Below, piece by piece: positions 27,322 through 36,666 of a stretch of DNA of 64,000 nucleotides. The notes beneath the pieces were generated by a model, which was not told where the DNA came from, did no database searches, and worked only from the letters and a program-made list of their open reading frames with translations. Positions within the stretch are counted from its first letter, which is position 1. Each line of letters starts with the position of its first letter. Source of the DNA: Algoriphagus algorifonticola (GTDB lineage Bacteria; Bacteroidota; Bacteroidia; Cytophagales; Cyclobacteriaceae); NCBI RefSeq assembly GCF_007655305.1, contig NZ_VLOG01000065.1, positions 124,001 to 188,000 of the forward strand, given 5' to 3'. The position numbers and the translations under genes were made by a program.

Positions 27322-28083
27322 AGCCTTTTGACAAAAGTTTTTAACCAAAGCCAAAGTTTCCCCTTTACGCTCAAACATCCCCATGTGCCCGGTATTTTCT
27401 AATTCGAAATAATCAGTAAAGAGGTGACTTTGAGCCCTGCTTGCTGCTAATTTAACCGAGCCGTCCTCTGTGCCTGCAATCAATAATTTTGGACCATGAA
27501 AATGTTCCAAAACTTGGGTTCGGTCTTTTCTGTCCCGCATCGCTTCCGTAAATGCGATCAAGCCCTCCAAACTTGATTCCTTTGCCTGTTCTACAGCTGT
27601 CTCAATTGCTGTGGAAAGTTCATTTCTTCTGTCTTCCGGGAAAAGCTGAGGCACAAAGGAAGTTACAAATTTGTCAACCCCGTTTTTCTTCAAAAAAGTA
27701 ATTGCCCGGTTTCTCATCTGCTTTTTATCAGCATCATCTGCGAAAGCAGTACTATGAAAAAGTCCAACAGCCTTTAATTTTTGCTGCATCAATTCTAAAA
27801 GTGCCAAGGTCACATATCCCCCTAAAGAATGGCCTATTACAATCGGTTCGGAAATTCCATTTTCTTCCATCCATTCCTCCAGCATCACTGCAAGTTCTTC
27901 TAAGCTCAGTTGGCTTTGCTCCAAAGGACTATTTCCAAAACCTGGCAAATCCGGACAAATGACTCTGTAATCTTTACTCAGTTCATCTGCAAAATCGGAC
28001 CACATAGCTCCAATTTCACAGAACCCATGAATCAAAACCACAGGCTGGCCCTGTCCTTTTTCAAAAAAATATACAAAAGACAT
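27313..28083 (-). CDS. Alpha/beta-fold hydrolase
   Basis: 256 aa of the alpha/beta hydrolase superfamily: oxyanion loop VLIHGFCEIGAMW, nucleophile elbow GHSLGG (Ser near 97), acid in AGTEDGS, and the final histidine in ENTGHMGMFE. There is no signal peptide, so it is cytoplasmic. The substrate is unknown; esterase or thioesterase-like activity is only a family-level guess. It starts 7 bases downstream of dxs on the same strand, so it is probably co-transcribed with dxs. Confidence 0.88.
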   Translation of the reverse strand: MSFVYFFEKGQGQPVVLIHGFCEIGAMWSDFADELSKDYRVICPDLPGFGNSPLEQSQLSLEELAVMLEEWMEENGISEPIVIGHSLGGYVTLALLELMQQKLKAVGLFHSTAFADDADKKQMRNRAITFLKKNGVDKFVTSFVPQLFPEDRRNELSTAIETAVEQAKESSLEGLIAFTEAMRDRKDRTQVLEHFHGPKLLIAGTEDGSVKLAASRAQSHLFTDYFELENTGHMGMFERKGETLALVKNFCQKASF

Positions 28084-28090
28084 AAATTAT

Positions 28091-30004
28091 TTAGATGCTC
28101 TTGGCTACTTCGCTCATGCTTCTAACAGCATCGGCGATACCATCCGGGTCAAATCCGCAGGCTCTGTGCAATTCGATTTGCTCGCCATGCTCAACCACTT
28201 CGTCAGGGATGCCCAGACGTTTCACCTGAGCCTGATACTCATGATCCATCATCCATTCGAGTACAGCAGAACCAAATCCACCCATCAAACAACCATCCTC
28301 TACAGTGATTACTTTCTTGAATTTTCCAAAAACCTCATGAAGCAAGTTTTCATCCAAAGGCTTTACAAATCTCATATCATAATGAGCAGGATTTAATCCT
28401 TCAGCAGCAAGAGACTCGCAAGCCTCCACTGCATAATTTCCAATATGGCCAATGGTCAAAATCGCAACTTCCTCACCCTCCTTCACGATTCTTCCCTGAC
28501 CTAATGGAATTTGCTGGAAAGGCATTCTCCATTCTGGCATAACACCATTTCCTCTTGGATATCTGATGGAATAAGGGCCCTCGTGAGAAAGGGACGAGAA
28601 CATCATATTTCTCAATTCCTCCTCATTCATAGGAGCAGCTACTACCAAATTTGGAATACATCTGAAATAGGCCAAATCATAAGCGCCATGATGGGTAGGA
28701 CCGTCCGCACCTGCAAATCCTGCTCTATCTAAACAGAACACGACAGGAAGATTTTGCAAGCATACATCATGAATCACCTGATCATAAGCACGCTGCATGA
28801 AGGTGGAGTAAATATTACAGAAAGGCTTCAAACCCTGCGTTGCCAAACCTGCAGAAAAAGTCACTGCATGTTGCTCTGCTATCCCTACGTCAAATGCACG
28901 GTCGGGCATGGCCTTCATCATAATATTCAAAGAGGATCCGGAAGGCATGGCCGGAGTGACCCCCATGATACGCTCATCCTGCTCGGCCAATTCTACAATT
29001 GTATGTCCGAAAACATCCTGATATTTTGGAGCTTGAGGCTTTGCAGGTGACTTTTTATAGATTTCACCAGTCACTTTATCAAATAGGCCCGGAGCATGCC
29101 AGGTAGTCTGATTCCCATTTTCTGCAGGCTCATAGCCTTTCCCTTTCACCGTCACACAGTGGAGTATCTTCGGGCCAGGGATATCTTTCAGGTCATTTAA
29201 AATCTCTACAAGATGATTCACATCATGCCCATCTACCGGACCAAAATATCGTAAATTCAGTGATTCAAATAAATTGCTTTGCTTTAGTACAGCGGATTTG
29301 ATCGCACCTTCTACTTTGGAAATGACTTCCTGAGCTGAGCTTCCAAATTTGCTGAACTTACCCAACAACTTCCATACTTCATCCTTTACCTTATTATAAG
29401 TGTGGGAAGTGGTAATATCTGTCAGGTAATCTTTCAAAGCACCGACATTAGGATCGATTGCCATGCAGTTATCATTTAGGATAATCAGAATATTTGAATC
29501 TGAAACGCCCGCATGATTCATCGCCTCGAATGCCATCCCACCTGTCATAGAACCATCACCAATAACGGCTACATGCTGGATGCCAGAACCTTTATACTTG
29601 GAAGCGATCGCCATCCCAAGCGCAGCGGAAATAGAAGTACTGGAGTGCCCTACTCCGAAAGTGTCATAAACACTCTCTTTTCTTTTAGGGAATCCGGAGA
29701 TACCTCCAAAAATTCTATTGGTATGAAATTGATCTCTTCTCCCTGTTAGAATTTTGTGACCATAAGCCTGATGACCTACGTCCCAGACCAATTGATCCTG
29801 AGGAGTGTTCAATACATAATGTAAAGCCACTGTCAGCTCAACCACACCCAAGCTTGCGCCAAAGTGGCCTCCGTAAATAGACACATTGTCTACAATGAAG
29901 TTTCTTAATTCATCGCAGATTTGTACCAATTTCTCCTTAGGAAACTTTTTAAGGTCTGCCGGACTGTTAATTTGGGCTAATAATTCTCCTGGTTCGATCA
30001 GCAT
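28091..30004 (-). CDS. dxs: 1-deoxy-D-xylulose-5-phosphate synthase
   Basis: Thiamine-diphosphate enzyme joining pyruvate and glyceraldehyde-3-phosphate, the first step of the MEP isoprenoid pathway. 637 aa, the usual length. Visible motifs are the invariant WDVGHQAYGHKILTGR, the ThDP motif GDGSMTGGMAFEAMNHAG (about 152-169), VDGHDVNHL, the transketolase-like GIAEQHAVTFSAGLA, and CLDRAGFAGADGPTHHG. The gene is divergent from scpA across a 177-base gap and precedes the hydrolase. Confidence 0.97.
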   Translation of the reverse strand: MLIEPGELLAQINSPADLKKFPKEKLVQICDELRNFIVDNVSIYGGHFGASLGVVELTVALHYVLNTPQDQLVWDVGHQAYGHKILTGRRDQFHTNRIFGGISGFPKRKESVYDTFGVGHSSTSISAALGMAIASKYKGSGIQHVAVIGDGSMTGGMAFEAMNHAGVSDSNILIILNDNCMAIDPNVGALKDYLTDITTSHTYNKVKDEVWKLLGKFSKFGSSAQEVISKVEGAIKSAVLKQSNLFESLNLRYFGPVDGHDVNHLVEILNDLKDIPGPKILHCVTVKGKGYEPAENGNQTTWHAPGLFDKVTGEIYKKSPAKPQAPKYQDVFGHTIVELAEQDERIMGVTPAMPSGSSLNIMMKAMPDRAFDVGIAEQHAVTFSAGLATQGLKPFCNIYSTFMQRAYDQVIHDVCLQNLPVVFCLDRAGFAGADGPTHHGAYDLAYFRCIPNLVVAAPMNEEELRNMMFSSLSHEGPYSIRYPRGNGVMPEWRMPFQQIPLGQGRIVKEGEEVAILTIGHIGNYAVEACESLAAEGLNPAHYDMRFVKPLDENLLHEVFGKFKKVITVEDGCLMGGFGSAVLEWMMDHEYQAQVKRLGIPDEVVEHGEQIELHRACGFDPDGIADAVRSMSEVAKSI

Positions 30005-30181
30005 GTATCTTTACATTTTAATGGTCTGGAATGGTAAACTTTGCAAGCCTAGGTTTGTTTTTTAGTTAGCATAGCAACTAAATCAAAGTCTCCATTCTCT
30101 GACCTGAATTTCAATTAATTTGTCTTAATTGAATATCTTTGGCCACAAGGTGGCAAAATTAACCAATAATTTAAATATCCC

Positions 30182-30931
30182 TTGAGTTTCGAAATCAAAT
30201 TACCGCTCTTCGAAGGTCCTTTCGACCTCATGCTCTTCTTTATAGAGCGGGACGAATTGGATATTTATGATATTCCGATCTCCAAAATCACCCATGATTT
30301 TCTGGATTATATCCATCACTTGGAGCAAATGGAGATCGAGGTGGCCAGCGAATTTATCCTATTTGCTGCCACACTGATGAAGATAAAATCGAGAATGCTT
30401 CTTCCCCGGCCTGAATTAAATGAGGACGGAGAGGAAATCGATCCAAGAGAAGAACTCATCAGAAATCTACTGGAATATAAAAAATATAAATCAGTAGTAG
30501 AGGAATTGGCCACTTTAGAGCAAGAAAGGCTTTCGAAACAGAAGCGTGGAAATATTGCAGCGGAACTAAAAGCGCTCAATAAGGTTGACGATGTAGACGC
30601 AGAGATGCAAGACCTGGATCTCTACAAGCTTTTGAAAGTTTTTCAAAAATGCATGGCTAAAATGGCCGCACGTGTGGAAGACACCAAGCACACAGTGATC
30701 CAATATCCATATACCATAGAGCAACAAAAAGATTTTATCTTGGAAAAAATCAGCTTCAAAAAGCAAGTCCCTTTCACTGAATTCATATCCTATAAACCCG
30801 AAAAAATATTCGTTATCTACACATTTTTGGCAATTCTGGAATTACTACAACTTTCTTTAGTAACAATCGTCATTGGAGAGGGTTTTAATAACTTTTGGGT
30901 AGAAAAGACTGAGCCGATCGCTACAGCCTGA
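30182..30931 (+). CDS. scpA: Segregation and condensation protein A
   Basis: ScpA is the kleisin subunit of the SMC condensin that organises and segregates chromosomes. 249 aa: FEIKLPLFEGPFDLMLFFIERDELDIYDIPI is the diagnostic N-terminus (here in two parts), followed by ASEFILFAATLMKIKSRMLLP and a C-terminal winged-helix segment. The start is a TTG at 30182, because an in-frame TAA lies only four codons upstream (30167-30169) with no ATG between. First gene of a tight three-gene operon (1-base gaps). scpB is not in the window. Confidence 0.94.
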   Translation: MSFEIKLPLFEGPFDLMLFFIERDELDIYDIPISKITHDFLDYIHHLEQMEIEVASEFILFAATLMKIKSRMLLPRPELNEDGEEIDPREELIRNLLEYKKYKSVVEELATLEQERLSKQKRGNIAAELKALNKVDDVDAEMQDLDLYKLLKVFQKCMAKMAARVEDTKHTVIQYPYTIEQQKDFILEKISFKKQVPFTEFISYKPEKIFVIYTFLAILELLQLSLVTIVIGEGFNNFWVEKTEPIATA

Positions 30932-30932
30932 T

Positions 30933-31997
30933 ATGAAGCTAGACAACAAAAAAATCTTTAAAACTCTCAACCCCAACAAAGTTTGGGTACCGATCTTAAT
31001 CGGCTTGGGCATCGTATTCGGAATGTTTTATTTCGATCCGAGCGTTGATGCCCAAACCTTAAAAGGCGTATTCGATGCTTCTGCCCCCTACGTAATTCTG
31101 GCCATTTTGGTCATAATTTTTAGAGATGCGGGATATGTATACAGGATCAGAGAAATCACTCAACGGGAACTGACTTGGACAAGGTCCATTTATGTGATCA
31201 TCCTCTGGGAATTTGCCTCTGCTGTGACTCCCTCAGTGGTTGGAGGTACGGCCGTAGCTATTTTTATATTAAATAAGGAGGGAATCAAATTAGGTAGAGC
31301 CATTTCATTTGTGATGGTCACAGCAATCCTTGACAATCTCTTTTTTGTGATAGGAGCGCCAATTATCCTATTTTTTGCAAAAGGTAATATTTTCCCCAAT
31401 AGTCAGGTCCTGGAAAATCAATTGGAAAATAGCTTACAGGCTATTTTTTGGATCAGTTATGCACTTTATGCCGCCTACAGCTTAATCATGGCTTTGGCTC
31501 TTTTTTACAGACCAAGGGTTTTCAAATGGGTTTTGATCAAAATATTCTCTATCAAATGGCTGAGAAAATGGAAGCATGACGCCCAGGAATACGGAAATCA
31601 AATCATCGAAGCTTCCAAAGAATTAAGCGGTAAAAAATTAAATTATTGGCTTCCTATCATCGCGGCCACCATATTTATTTGGAGTTCCCGGTATTTGATG
31701 CTGAATGCATTGATATCTGCTTATGTGCCATTGTCTGTTGAAAATAATGTAATCGTTTTCGCGAGACAGGTAATCATGTGGATCGTTATGATGATTTCAC
31801 CTACTCCGGGAAGTTCTGGTACTGCTGAGTTTTTCTTCGGGCAGTTCTTCACCCAGTTTTTAGGCAACTACACCTTTGTCACCAGCATTTTTTGGAGGCT
31901 TCTATCCTATTATCCATATTTGATTCTAGGAGCGATTTTCCTTCCAAGATGGATTCGCCAGGTTTTTTTCAAAAAGAAAACAACTAGCCAAGAATAA
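30933..31997 (+). CDS. Flippase-like integral membrane protein (LPG_synthase_TM/YbhN type)
   Basis: 354 aa with about eight hydrophobic segments and the pattern of the lysylphosphatidylglycerol synthetase TM domain family (UPF0104): REITQRELTW, WEFASAVTPSVVGGTAVAIFIL, and ISPTPGSSGTAEFFF near the C-terminus. No aminoacyl-transferase domain is attached, so it is probably not a lipid aminoacylase; stand-alone members are thought to be lipid or glycolipid transporters. Starts one base after scpA and ends one base before the MurF-Alr gene, so it may contribute to envelope synthesis. Confidence 0.88.
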   Translation: MKLDNKKIFKTLNPNKVWVPILIGLGIVFGMFYFDPSVDAQTLKGVFDASAPYVILAILVIIFRDAGYVYRIREITQRELTWTRSIYVIILWEFASAVTPSVVGGTAVAIFILNKEGIKLGRAISFVMVTAILDNLFFVIGAPIILFFAKGNIFPNSQVLENQLENSLQAIFWISYALYAAYSLIMALALFYRPRVFKWVLIKIFSIKWLRKWKHDAQEYGNQIIEASKELSGKKLNYWLPIIAATIFIWSSRYLMLNALISAYVPLSVENNVIVFARQVIMWIVMMISPTPGSSGTAEFFFGQFFTQFLGNYTFVTSIFWRLLSYYPYLILGAIFLPRWIRQVFFKKKTTSQE

Positions 31998-31998
31998 G

Positions 31999-34458
31999 AT
32001 GATGAATGCCTTGACTCCTGAGCAAATTGCCTCCATTACCGGTGGTAAATTGCTTGGGAAAAATTTATCCCTTGAATTGACACGGGTCAGCATTGACTCC
32101 AGGCAAATTCTGAATCCCACACAGACGCTTTTTGTGGCTTTAAAAGGAGCCAAAGCAGACGGCGCAAAGTTTATTCCCCAATTAATCGAAGAAGGCATTC
32201 AGGTATTTTTGGTTTCCGAATCCTTCCAAATCCAGGAAAATCAAGTCTCCTATATTGCTGTAAAGGACACGAGAAAGGCACTTCAGGCACTTGCCAAGTA
32301 TCAACGTGAACTATTTGAAAAACCGGTAGTCGGCATAACAGGCTCCAATGGAAAAACGATCGTCAAAGAATGGCTGGGGCAGATTCTAAGTCAAAACTAT
32401 GCGGTAGCTAAAAGCCCCAAAAGCTATAATTCCCAAGTAGGATTACCCTTATCCGTTTTTGAAATCCAGCCCTATCATCAGGTCGCTATTCTGGAAGTCG
32501 GCATATCCAAAAAGGGTGAAATGGAAGCTTTGCAGGCTATTGCCCAGCCAAATTTGGGAATCTTTACCAACATAGGAACTGCGCACGATGAGGGTTTTGA
32601 TAGTAGGGAGGAAAAAATCAAGGAGAAGCTTCAACTCTTCAAAGATTCAGCCCTTTTGGTGTACAACAAAGATCAGAAAGAGCTAAGTAAAATCATCGAG
32701 GCAACCATTGAAAATGAACGGTTAATCGCTTGGTCAGATGAGCCAGGAGCCGATTATACACGTGCCGTTAAATTTCAGGAGGAGCTTACCAAGATTATTC
32801 TGATTAAATCCGACTTAAGTACTTTCACCTTCTACACCCGATTTTCCGATCAGGCTTCTCTGGAAAACCTGACTCATACGATCGTAGCAGCGCTAAGCTT
32901 GGGAATGCTATCAGACTCCATCCAGAAGGGAATCAATTTGCTGAGACAGGTAGATATGAGACTGACGCTCAAGCCGGGAATCAATGATTCTTTGATTATT
33001 GATGATACCTACAATAATGATTTGGCAGGGCTGAGGGTATCATTGGATTTTATGCGGCAACAGAGGCCTAAGAGAAGAAAGATTTTATTTTTATCTGAGT
33101 TTCAACAGCAGGGTCAACCCGAAAAAATCTATCCGGAAGTAGCCGAGCTGATCAACTCCCATTCTTTAGACCTGGTAGTTGCTGTAGGGGAAAATATCCA
33201 TCCTTTGCAAAAGTTGATTCAAAGTGAATTTAAGGCTTTTGACAGCACCCAAGAACTTTCAGAATGGGTAGGACTTGAAAACTTTTCTGATGATCTCCTA
33301 TTGATCACCGGTGCAAGAGCTTATCATTTTGAGCAAATTGTCAATCAGCTTCAGCAGAGAATCCACGGTACAACCTTAGAAATCAACCTCAACGCGCTTA
33401 CGCATAATTTTAATTTTTATAAAAGACGGATTAAGCCTGAAACCAAAGTCATGGTCATGGTGAAGGCTTTTGCTTATGGCGGAGGTGCAGTAGAAATCGC
33501 CAATCATCTTCAGACTCTAGGGGCTGATTATCTGGCTGTGGCGTTCACTGATGAAGGGGTGATGCTCAGAAAGCAAGGAATTCAACTTCCTATTATGGTT
33601 TTGAATCCGGTACAGGAATCATTCGAACTCTGTAAAACCTATGACTTAGAACCAGTAGTTTTTAGTTTGGAGTTCTTCACCAGCCTGGGAAATTGGTGCA
33701 AAAACAATCATACCCAATTGAAAGTCCATTTGGATCTGGATACCGGAATGAGGAGATTAGGTTTTGAGGAAGGGCACCTGGAAGCCTTGTGCAACTTGAT
33801 CAAAACCTATCCTGAATTAATTATTCAGTCCCTTTATACCCATTTGGTAGGGGCAGATGAGGAAATTCATAGAGATTATTCCCAGGAGCAGTTGGACAGT
33901 TTCATCCGAATGAAAGACCAAATCCTTCCACACCTTTCGCAAAAGCCTCTCCTTCATGCCTTAAACTCTGCTGGCATTGTAGCATTTCCAGACTATCAAT
34001 TGGATATGGTAAGGTTGGGAATAGGCCTATATGGAGTTGAAGTGACGGGAAAACATGACAGAGAATTACAGGCCATCTCTACCTTGAAAACCACCATTTC
34101 TCAGGTAAAAAGAATAGAACCGGGAGAAACTATAGGCTATTCTCGAAAAGGACGGTTGGAAAATGGAGGTAAAATTGCCACACTCTCCATTGGTTATGCA
34201 GACGGATATGACCGGAGGTTCAGCAATGGCAAAGGCTATGTACTGATTCATGGGAAGAAAGCTCCAGTTATAGGAAATGTGTGCATGGATATGGTCATGG
34301 TGGATGTCACGGATATCGAGGCCAAAGCGGGAGATGAAGCCATTATTTATGGAAGTCAAATCTCTCTGAAGGACTTAGCTGACCGGATCGGAACGATACC
34401 TTACGAATTACTGACTAATATCAGTTCTCGGGTGAAGCGGGTATACTATCTTGACTAA
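31999..34458 (+). CDS. Bifunctional MurF ligase / alanine racemase
   Basis: 819-aa fusion found in Bacteroidota. The N-terminal MurF half (about 1-450) adds D-Ala-D-Ala to UDP-MurNAc-tripeptide; its ATP loop is GITGSNGKT (112-120) and DDTYNNDLAGL is present. The C-terminal Alr half (about 455-819) makes D-alanine with PLP; the PLP lysine is Lys489 in VMVMVKAFAYGGG, and IGYSRKGRL and the cofactor-site pattern GNVCMDMVMVDVT follow. The usual KADAYG is KAFAYG here. The fusion couples substrate supply to use in peptidoglycan synthesis. A second ATG follows the first directly. Third gene of the scpA operon. Confidence 0.94.
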   Translation: MMNALTPEQIASITGGKLLGKNLSLELTRVSIDSRQILNPTQTLFVALKGAKADGAKFIPQLIEEGIQVFLVSESFQIQENQVSYIAVKDTRKALQALAKYQRELFEKPVVGITGSNGKTIVKEWLGQILSQNYAVAKSPKSYNSQVGLPLSVFEIQPYHQVAILEVGISKKGEMEALQAIAQPNLGIFTNIGTAHDEGFDSREEKIKEKLQLFKDSALLVYNKDQKELSKIIEATIENERLIAWSDEPGADYTRAVKFQEELTKIILIKSDLSTFTFYTRFSDQASLENLTHTIVAALSLGMLSDSIQKGINLLRQVDMRLTLKPGINDSLIIDDTYNNDLAGLRVSLDFMRQQRPKRRKILFLSEFQQQGQPEKIYPEVAELINSHSLDLVVAVGENIHPLQKLIQSEFKAFDSTQELSEWVGLENFSDDLLLITGARAYHFEQIVNQLQQRIHGTTLEINLNALTHNFNFYKRRIKPETKVMVMVKAFAYGGGAVEIANHLQTLGADYLAVAFTDEGVMLRKQGIQLPIMVLNPVQESFELCKTYDLEPVVFSLEFFTSLGNWCKNNHTQLKVHLDLDTGMRRLGFEEGHLEALCNLIKTYPELIIQSLYTHLVGADEEIHRDYSQEQLDSFIRMKDQILPHLSQKPLLHALNSAGIVAFPDYQLDMVRLGIGLYGVEVTGKHDRELQAISTLKTTISQVKRIEPGETIGYSRKGRLENGGKIATLSIGYADGYDRRFSNGKGYVLIHGKKAPVIGNVCMDMVMVDVTDIEAKAGDEAIIYGSQISLKDLADRIGTIPYELLTNISSRVKRVYYLD

Positions 34459-34583
34459 TAGGCTTTCACTTTCCGAAAATTTCCTAAATTCAGATAAGAA
34501 AGTAGACAGATAGGATTTCGATTCTATTTGAAAGAAAAAATAATCACATCACCCTTCCACCGAGACAAAGAAAAAACTCAGCC

Positions 34584-35402
34584 ATGAAGCTCACCAAAAG
34601 AAAGCTTGCTCATATTGTTTTTGAGTCAAATGATAGACCTTCAAGAACTTTTGATGTGGTACTTCTTATTCTGATTTTTGGTTCTGTAATCGTGGCGGTT
34701 CTGGATTCTGTAACAGAATTAAAAGAAGGATACGGACGTCTTTTTTTTACGCTCGAATTGATCTTTACTTTTCTTTTTACCATTGAGTATGGTTTACGGG
34801 TTTGGTTGACCAGTAAGACGTTTAGATATGTTTCTTCCTTCTATGGCATCGTGGATCTTCTTGCCATTCTTCCGGTATATCTGAGCTTTTTTGTTGCCAA
34901 TGTGCAATTACTGACCGTAGTGAGGGCTTTAAGACTTTTGAGAGTTATCAGAATATTAAAACTGGGAAGATACTTAGCTGAGGCAGACTTTATAAGGAGG
35001 TCGTTAAAAGCAAGTATGACCAAAATTCAGATTTTTTTATTCACTGTCCTGACTATTGTTTTGATCATGGGAACTCTCATGTATTTGATCGAGGGACCGG
35101 CGGCTGGATTTACCAGTATTCCAAGAGCGATGTATTGGGCTATCGTTACGTTGACTACGGTTGGGTTTGGGGATATCACACCACAAACCCCATTGGGACA
35201 ATTTGTAGCTTCTTTAATCATGCTCTTAGGATATGCAATTATTGCCGTTCCAACTGGTATTGTCAGTTCAGAAATGACCAAGCAAAAAAGCCCTGAGTAT
35301 CATGCTACCTCCAAAACTTGTACCTATTGCGGACAGGATGGTTTGGATAAAGATGCCAAGTTTTGTAAAAACTGTGGGCACCCTGTAGACATTAAGCCTT
35401 GA
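34584..35402 (+). CDS. Kv-type potassium channel with C-terminal zinc ribbon
   Basis: 272-aa six-transmembrane voltage-gated channel subunit. The S4 segment carries spaced arginines (VRALRLLRVIRILKLGRY, about 113-130), and the pore contains the filter TTVGFGD (191-197) typical of K+ selectivity. The C-terminus has a compact zinc ribbon with CxxC pairs at Cys246/249 and Cys261/264. I infer K+ conduction gated by voltage; the ribbon could bind metal or promote tetramer assembly. Monocistronic, with 125 and 151 bases of flanking non-coding DNA. Confidence 0.93.
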   Translation: MKLTKRKLAHIVFESNDRPSRTFDVVLLILIFGSVIVAVLDSVTELKEGYGRLFFTLELIFTFLFTIEYGLRVWLTSKTFRYVSSFYGIVDLLAILPVYLSFFVANVQLLTVVRALRLLRVIRILKLGRYLAEADFIRRSLKASMTKIQIFLFTVLTIVLIMGTLMYLIEGPAAGFTSIPRAMYWAIVTLTTVGFGDITPQTPLGQFVASLIMLLGYAIIAVPTGIVSSEMTKQKSPEYHATSKTCTYCGQDGLDKDAKFCKNCGHPVDIKP

Positions 35403-35553
35403 TTATTTAATAAGGCCACCTCTTCTTCCACCCCAACTCCTGGGAGATATAGATTCCGCCTTTTTAATAAATTCGTTTTTAAATTCTTGAAAAAATTCAT
35501 TTCTTGAAAAATGATGTAAAAAATCATAAAACTTCTTTTTCAATCTTGATGAA

Positions 35554-36066
35554 ATGTCAATCTCTAGTTTTTCATTTTTAGAAACTGAATTCCCGATTTT
35601 ATTTAATATCGGGCAGGCTGCTGAATTTAATCTTCATCAAGATCCTGTGACCTGCCTTTTTAAGCTCAGACAGTTCGGTAAAAGGCTTACAGAATACCTT
35701 TTTGAGGAGCATCAATTGGACTTTCCGTATGACAATTGGTTGAATAATCGCATAAAAAGTTTAGAGCTGGAAGGGGTAATTCCATCCCAGGTCAAAGACC
35801 TTTTGAATTCAATCAAACATAGGGGCAATATTGCGGTGCATCAAAATAAGGCAAGTCAGAAGGATGCTGAAGTGTTGCTTTTTGACATCTTTAAAATCGA
35901 ATTCCAATACCAAAGCCTAAAAGCGAAGATTGATCAGTTACCTCATACGGTATTGGCGAAGGCCTTTCGTGGGGAATTGGTCGGACAAAAAATGAATGAG
36001 TATGTGAGGGAGGTAGAGGAGTTGGGGATGGTGGCGGAGAATGTTGTAGATAATAAGTCATGTTAA
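35554..36066 (+). CDS. Probable chimeric remnant of type I restriction genes (DUF4145-like head, HsdS-like tail)
   Basis: 170 aa made of two dissimilar parts. Residues ~5-125 resemble the DUF4145 region found at the N-terminus of type I restriction HsdR proteins or as a small separate protein (NIGQAAEFNLHQDPVTCLFKLRQFGKRL, split by a predicted loop; later IKHRGNIAVH). Residues ~127-170 match the C-terminal end of HsdS specificity subunits (SLKAKIDQLPHTVLAKAFRGEL, and VREVEELGMVAE). No hsdM, hsdR or complete hsdS is in the window. I infer an in-frame deletion scar of a type I system, or a stand-alone DUF4145 protein that captured an HsdS tail. Confidence 0.55.
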   Translation: MSISSFSFLETEFPILFNIGQAAEFNLHQDPVTCLFKLRQFGKRLTEYLFEEHQLDFPYDNWLNNRIKSLELEGVIPSQVKDLLNSIKHRGNIAVHQNKASQKDAEVLLFDIFKIEFQYQSLKAKIDQLPHTVLAKAFRGELVGQKMNEYVREVEELGMVAENVVDNKSC

Positions 36067-36197
36067 CCCTAATAGTACAAATTTATTTCGTCATTTTGTG
36101 TCACTAAAAGAATCAGTCTCTAGAGGTTTTTCCAGAATATTTGAATCATATTTTCTAAGTTTAGTTATGATTCAATTTCACAACCAAAAATTAAAAA

Positions 36198-36542
36198 ATG
36201 GAAAATTCTTATGTCATGGCAATGCCCTACGAGACCTTTATCAGAAGAGCATTTAATTGCGGCTATAATGAACATCAGTCTAAGAATGCATACTTCAAAA
36301 ATCTTATTGATACGGAGAGAGGAGCAGATTTGCGATCAACTGTTGGTAGTTATGACAAACAATTAAAAGAAATTAAGAAGAACATCGAAAAAGCTATTTT
36401 AAAGTTCCTTAAGTCTAAACCAACCCTTGAGGAAAAGATAGGTCTTGAAAAGATGCAAACTAAGCTTCATTCTTTATACTCCACAAATGAAATATTGTCT
36501 CTTTTAGATGAAGGGCTGGAAATAACAAAACGATACAAATGA
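36198..36542 (+). CDS. Unknown small protein (114 aa)
   Basis: A lysine-rich, predicted all-helical cytoplasmic protein without membrane segments or signal peptide. The first 45 residues (YVMAMPYETFIRRAFNCGY) look globular; the rest is amphipathic helix with heptad-like spacing. I recognise no family. The ATG follows a short A-rich stretch typical of initiation regions in this phylum. It lies in an AT-rich accessory patch between the type I restriction remnant and the XRE-ImmA-PIN operon, pointing to a mobile or defence-related origin, which is inference. Confidence 0.55.
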   Translation: MENSYVMAMPYETFIRRAFNCGYNEHQSKNAYFKNLIDTERGADLRSTVGSYDKQLKEIKKNIEKAILKFLKSKPTLEEKIGLEKMQTKLHSLYSTNEILSLLDEGLEITKRYK

Positions 36543-36666
36543 ATTCAAAAGGTATTTATCATCCGGAAAATATCGAAAATTTTAAAATTGTTCTCATAAA
36601 GTTAACCGCTATAATGGATGATTTCGAATGATTTTATAATTATTAGAACATTAAAAAAATAATTAT

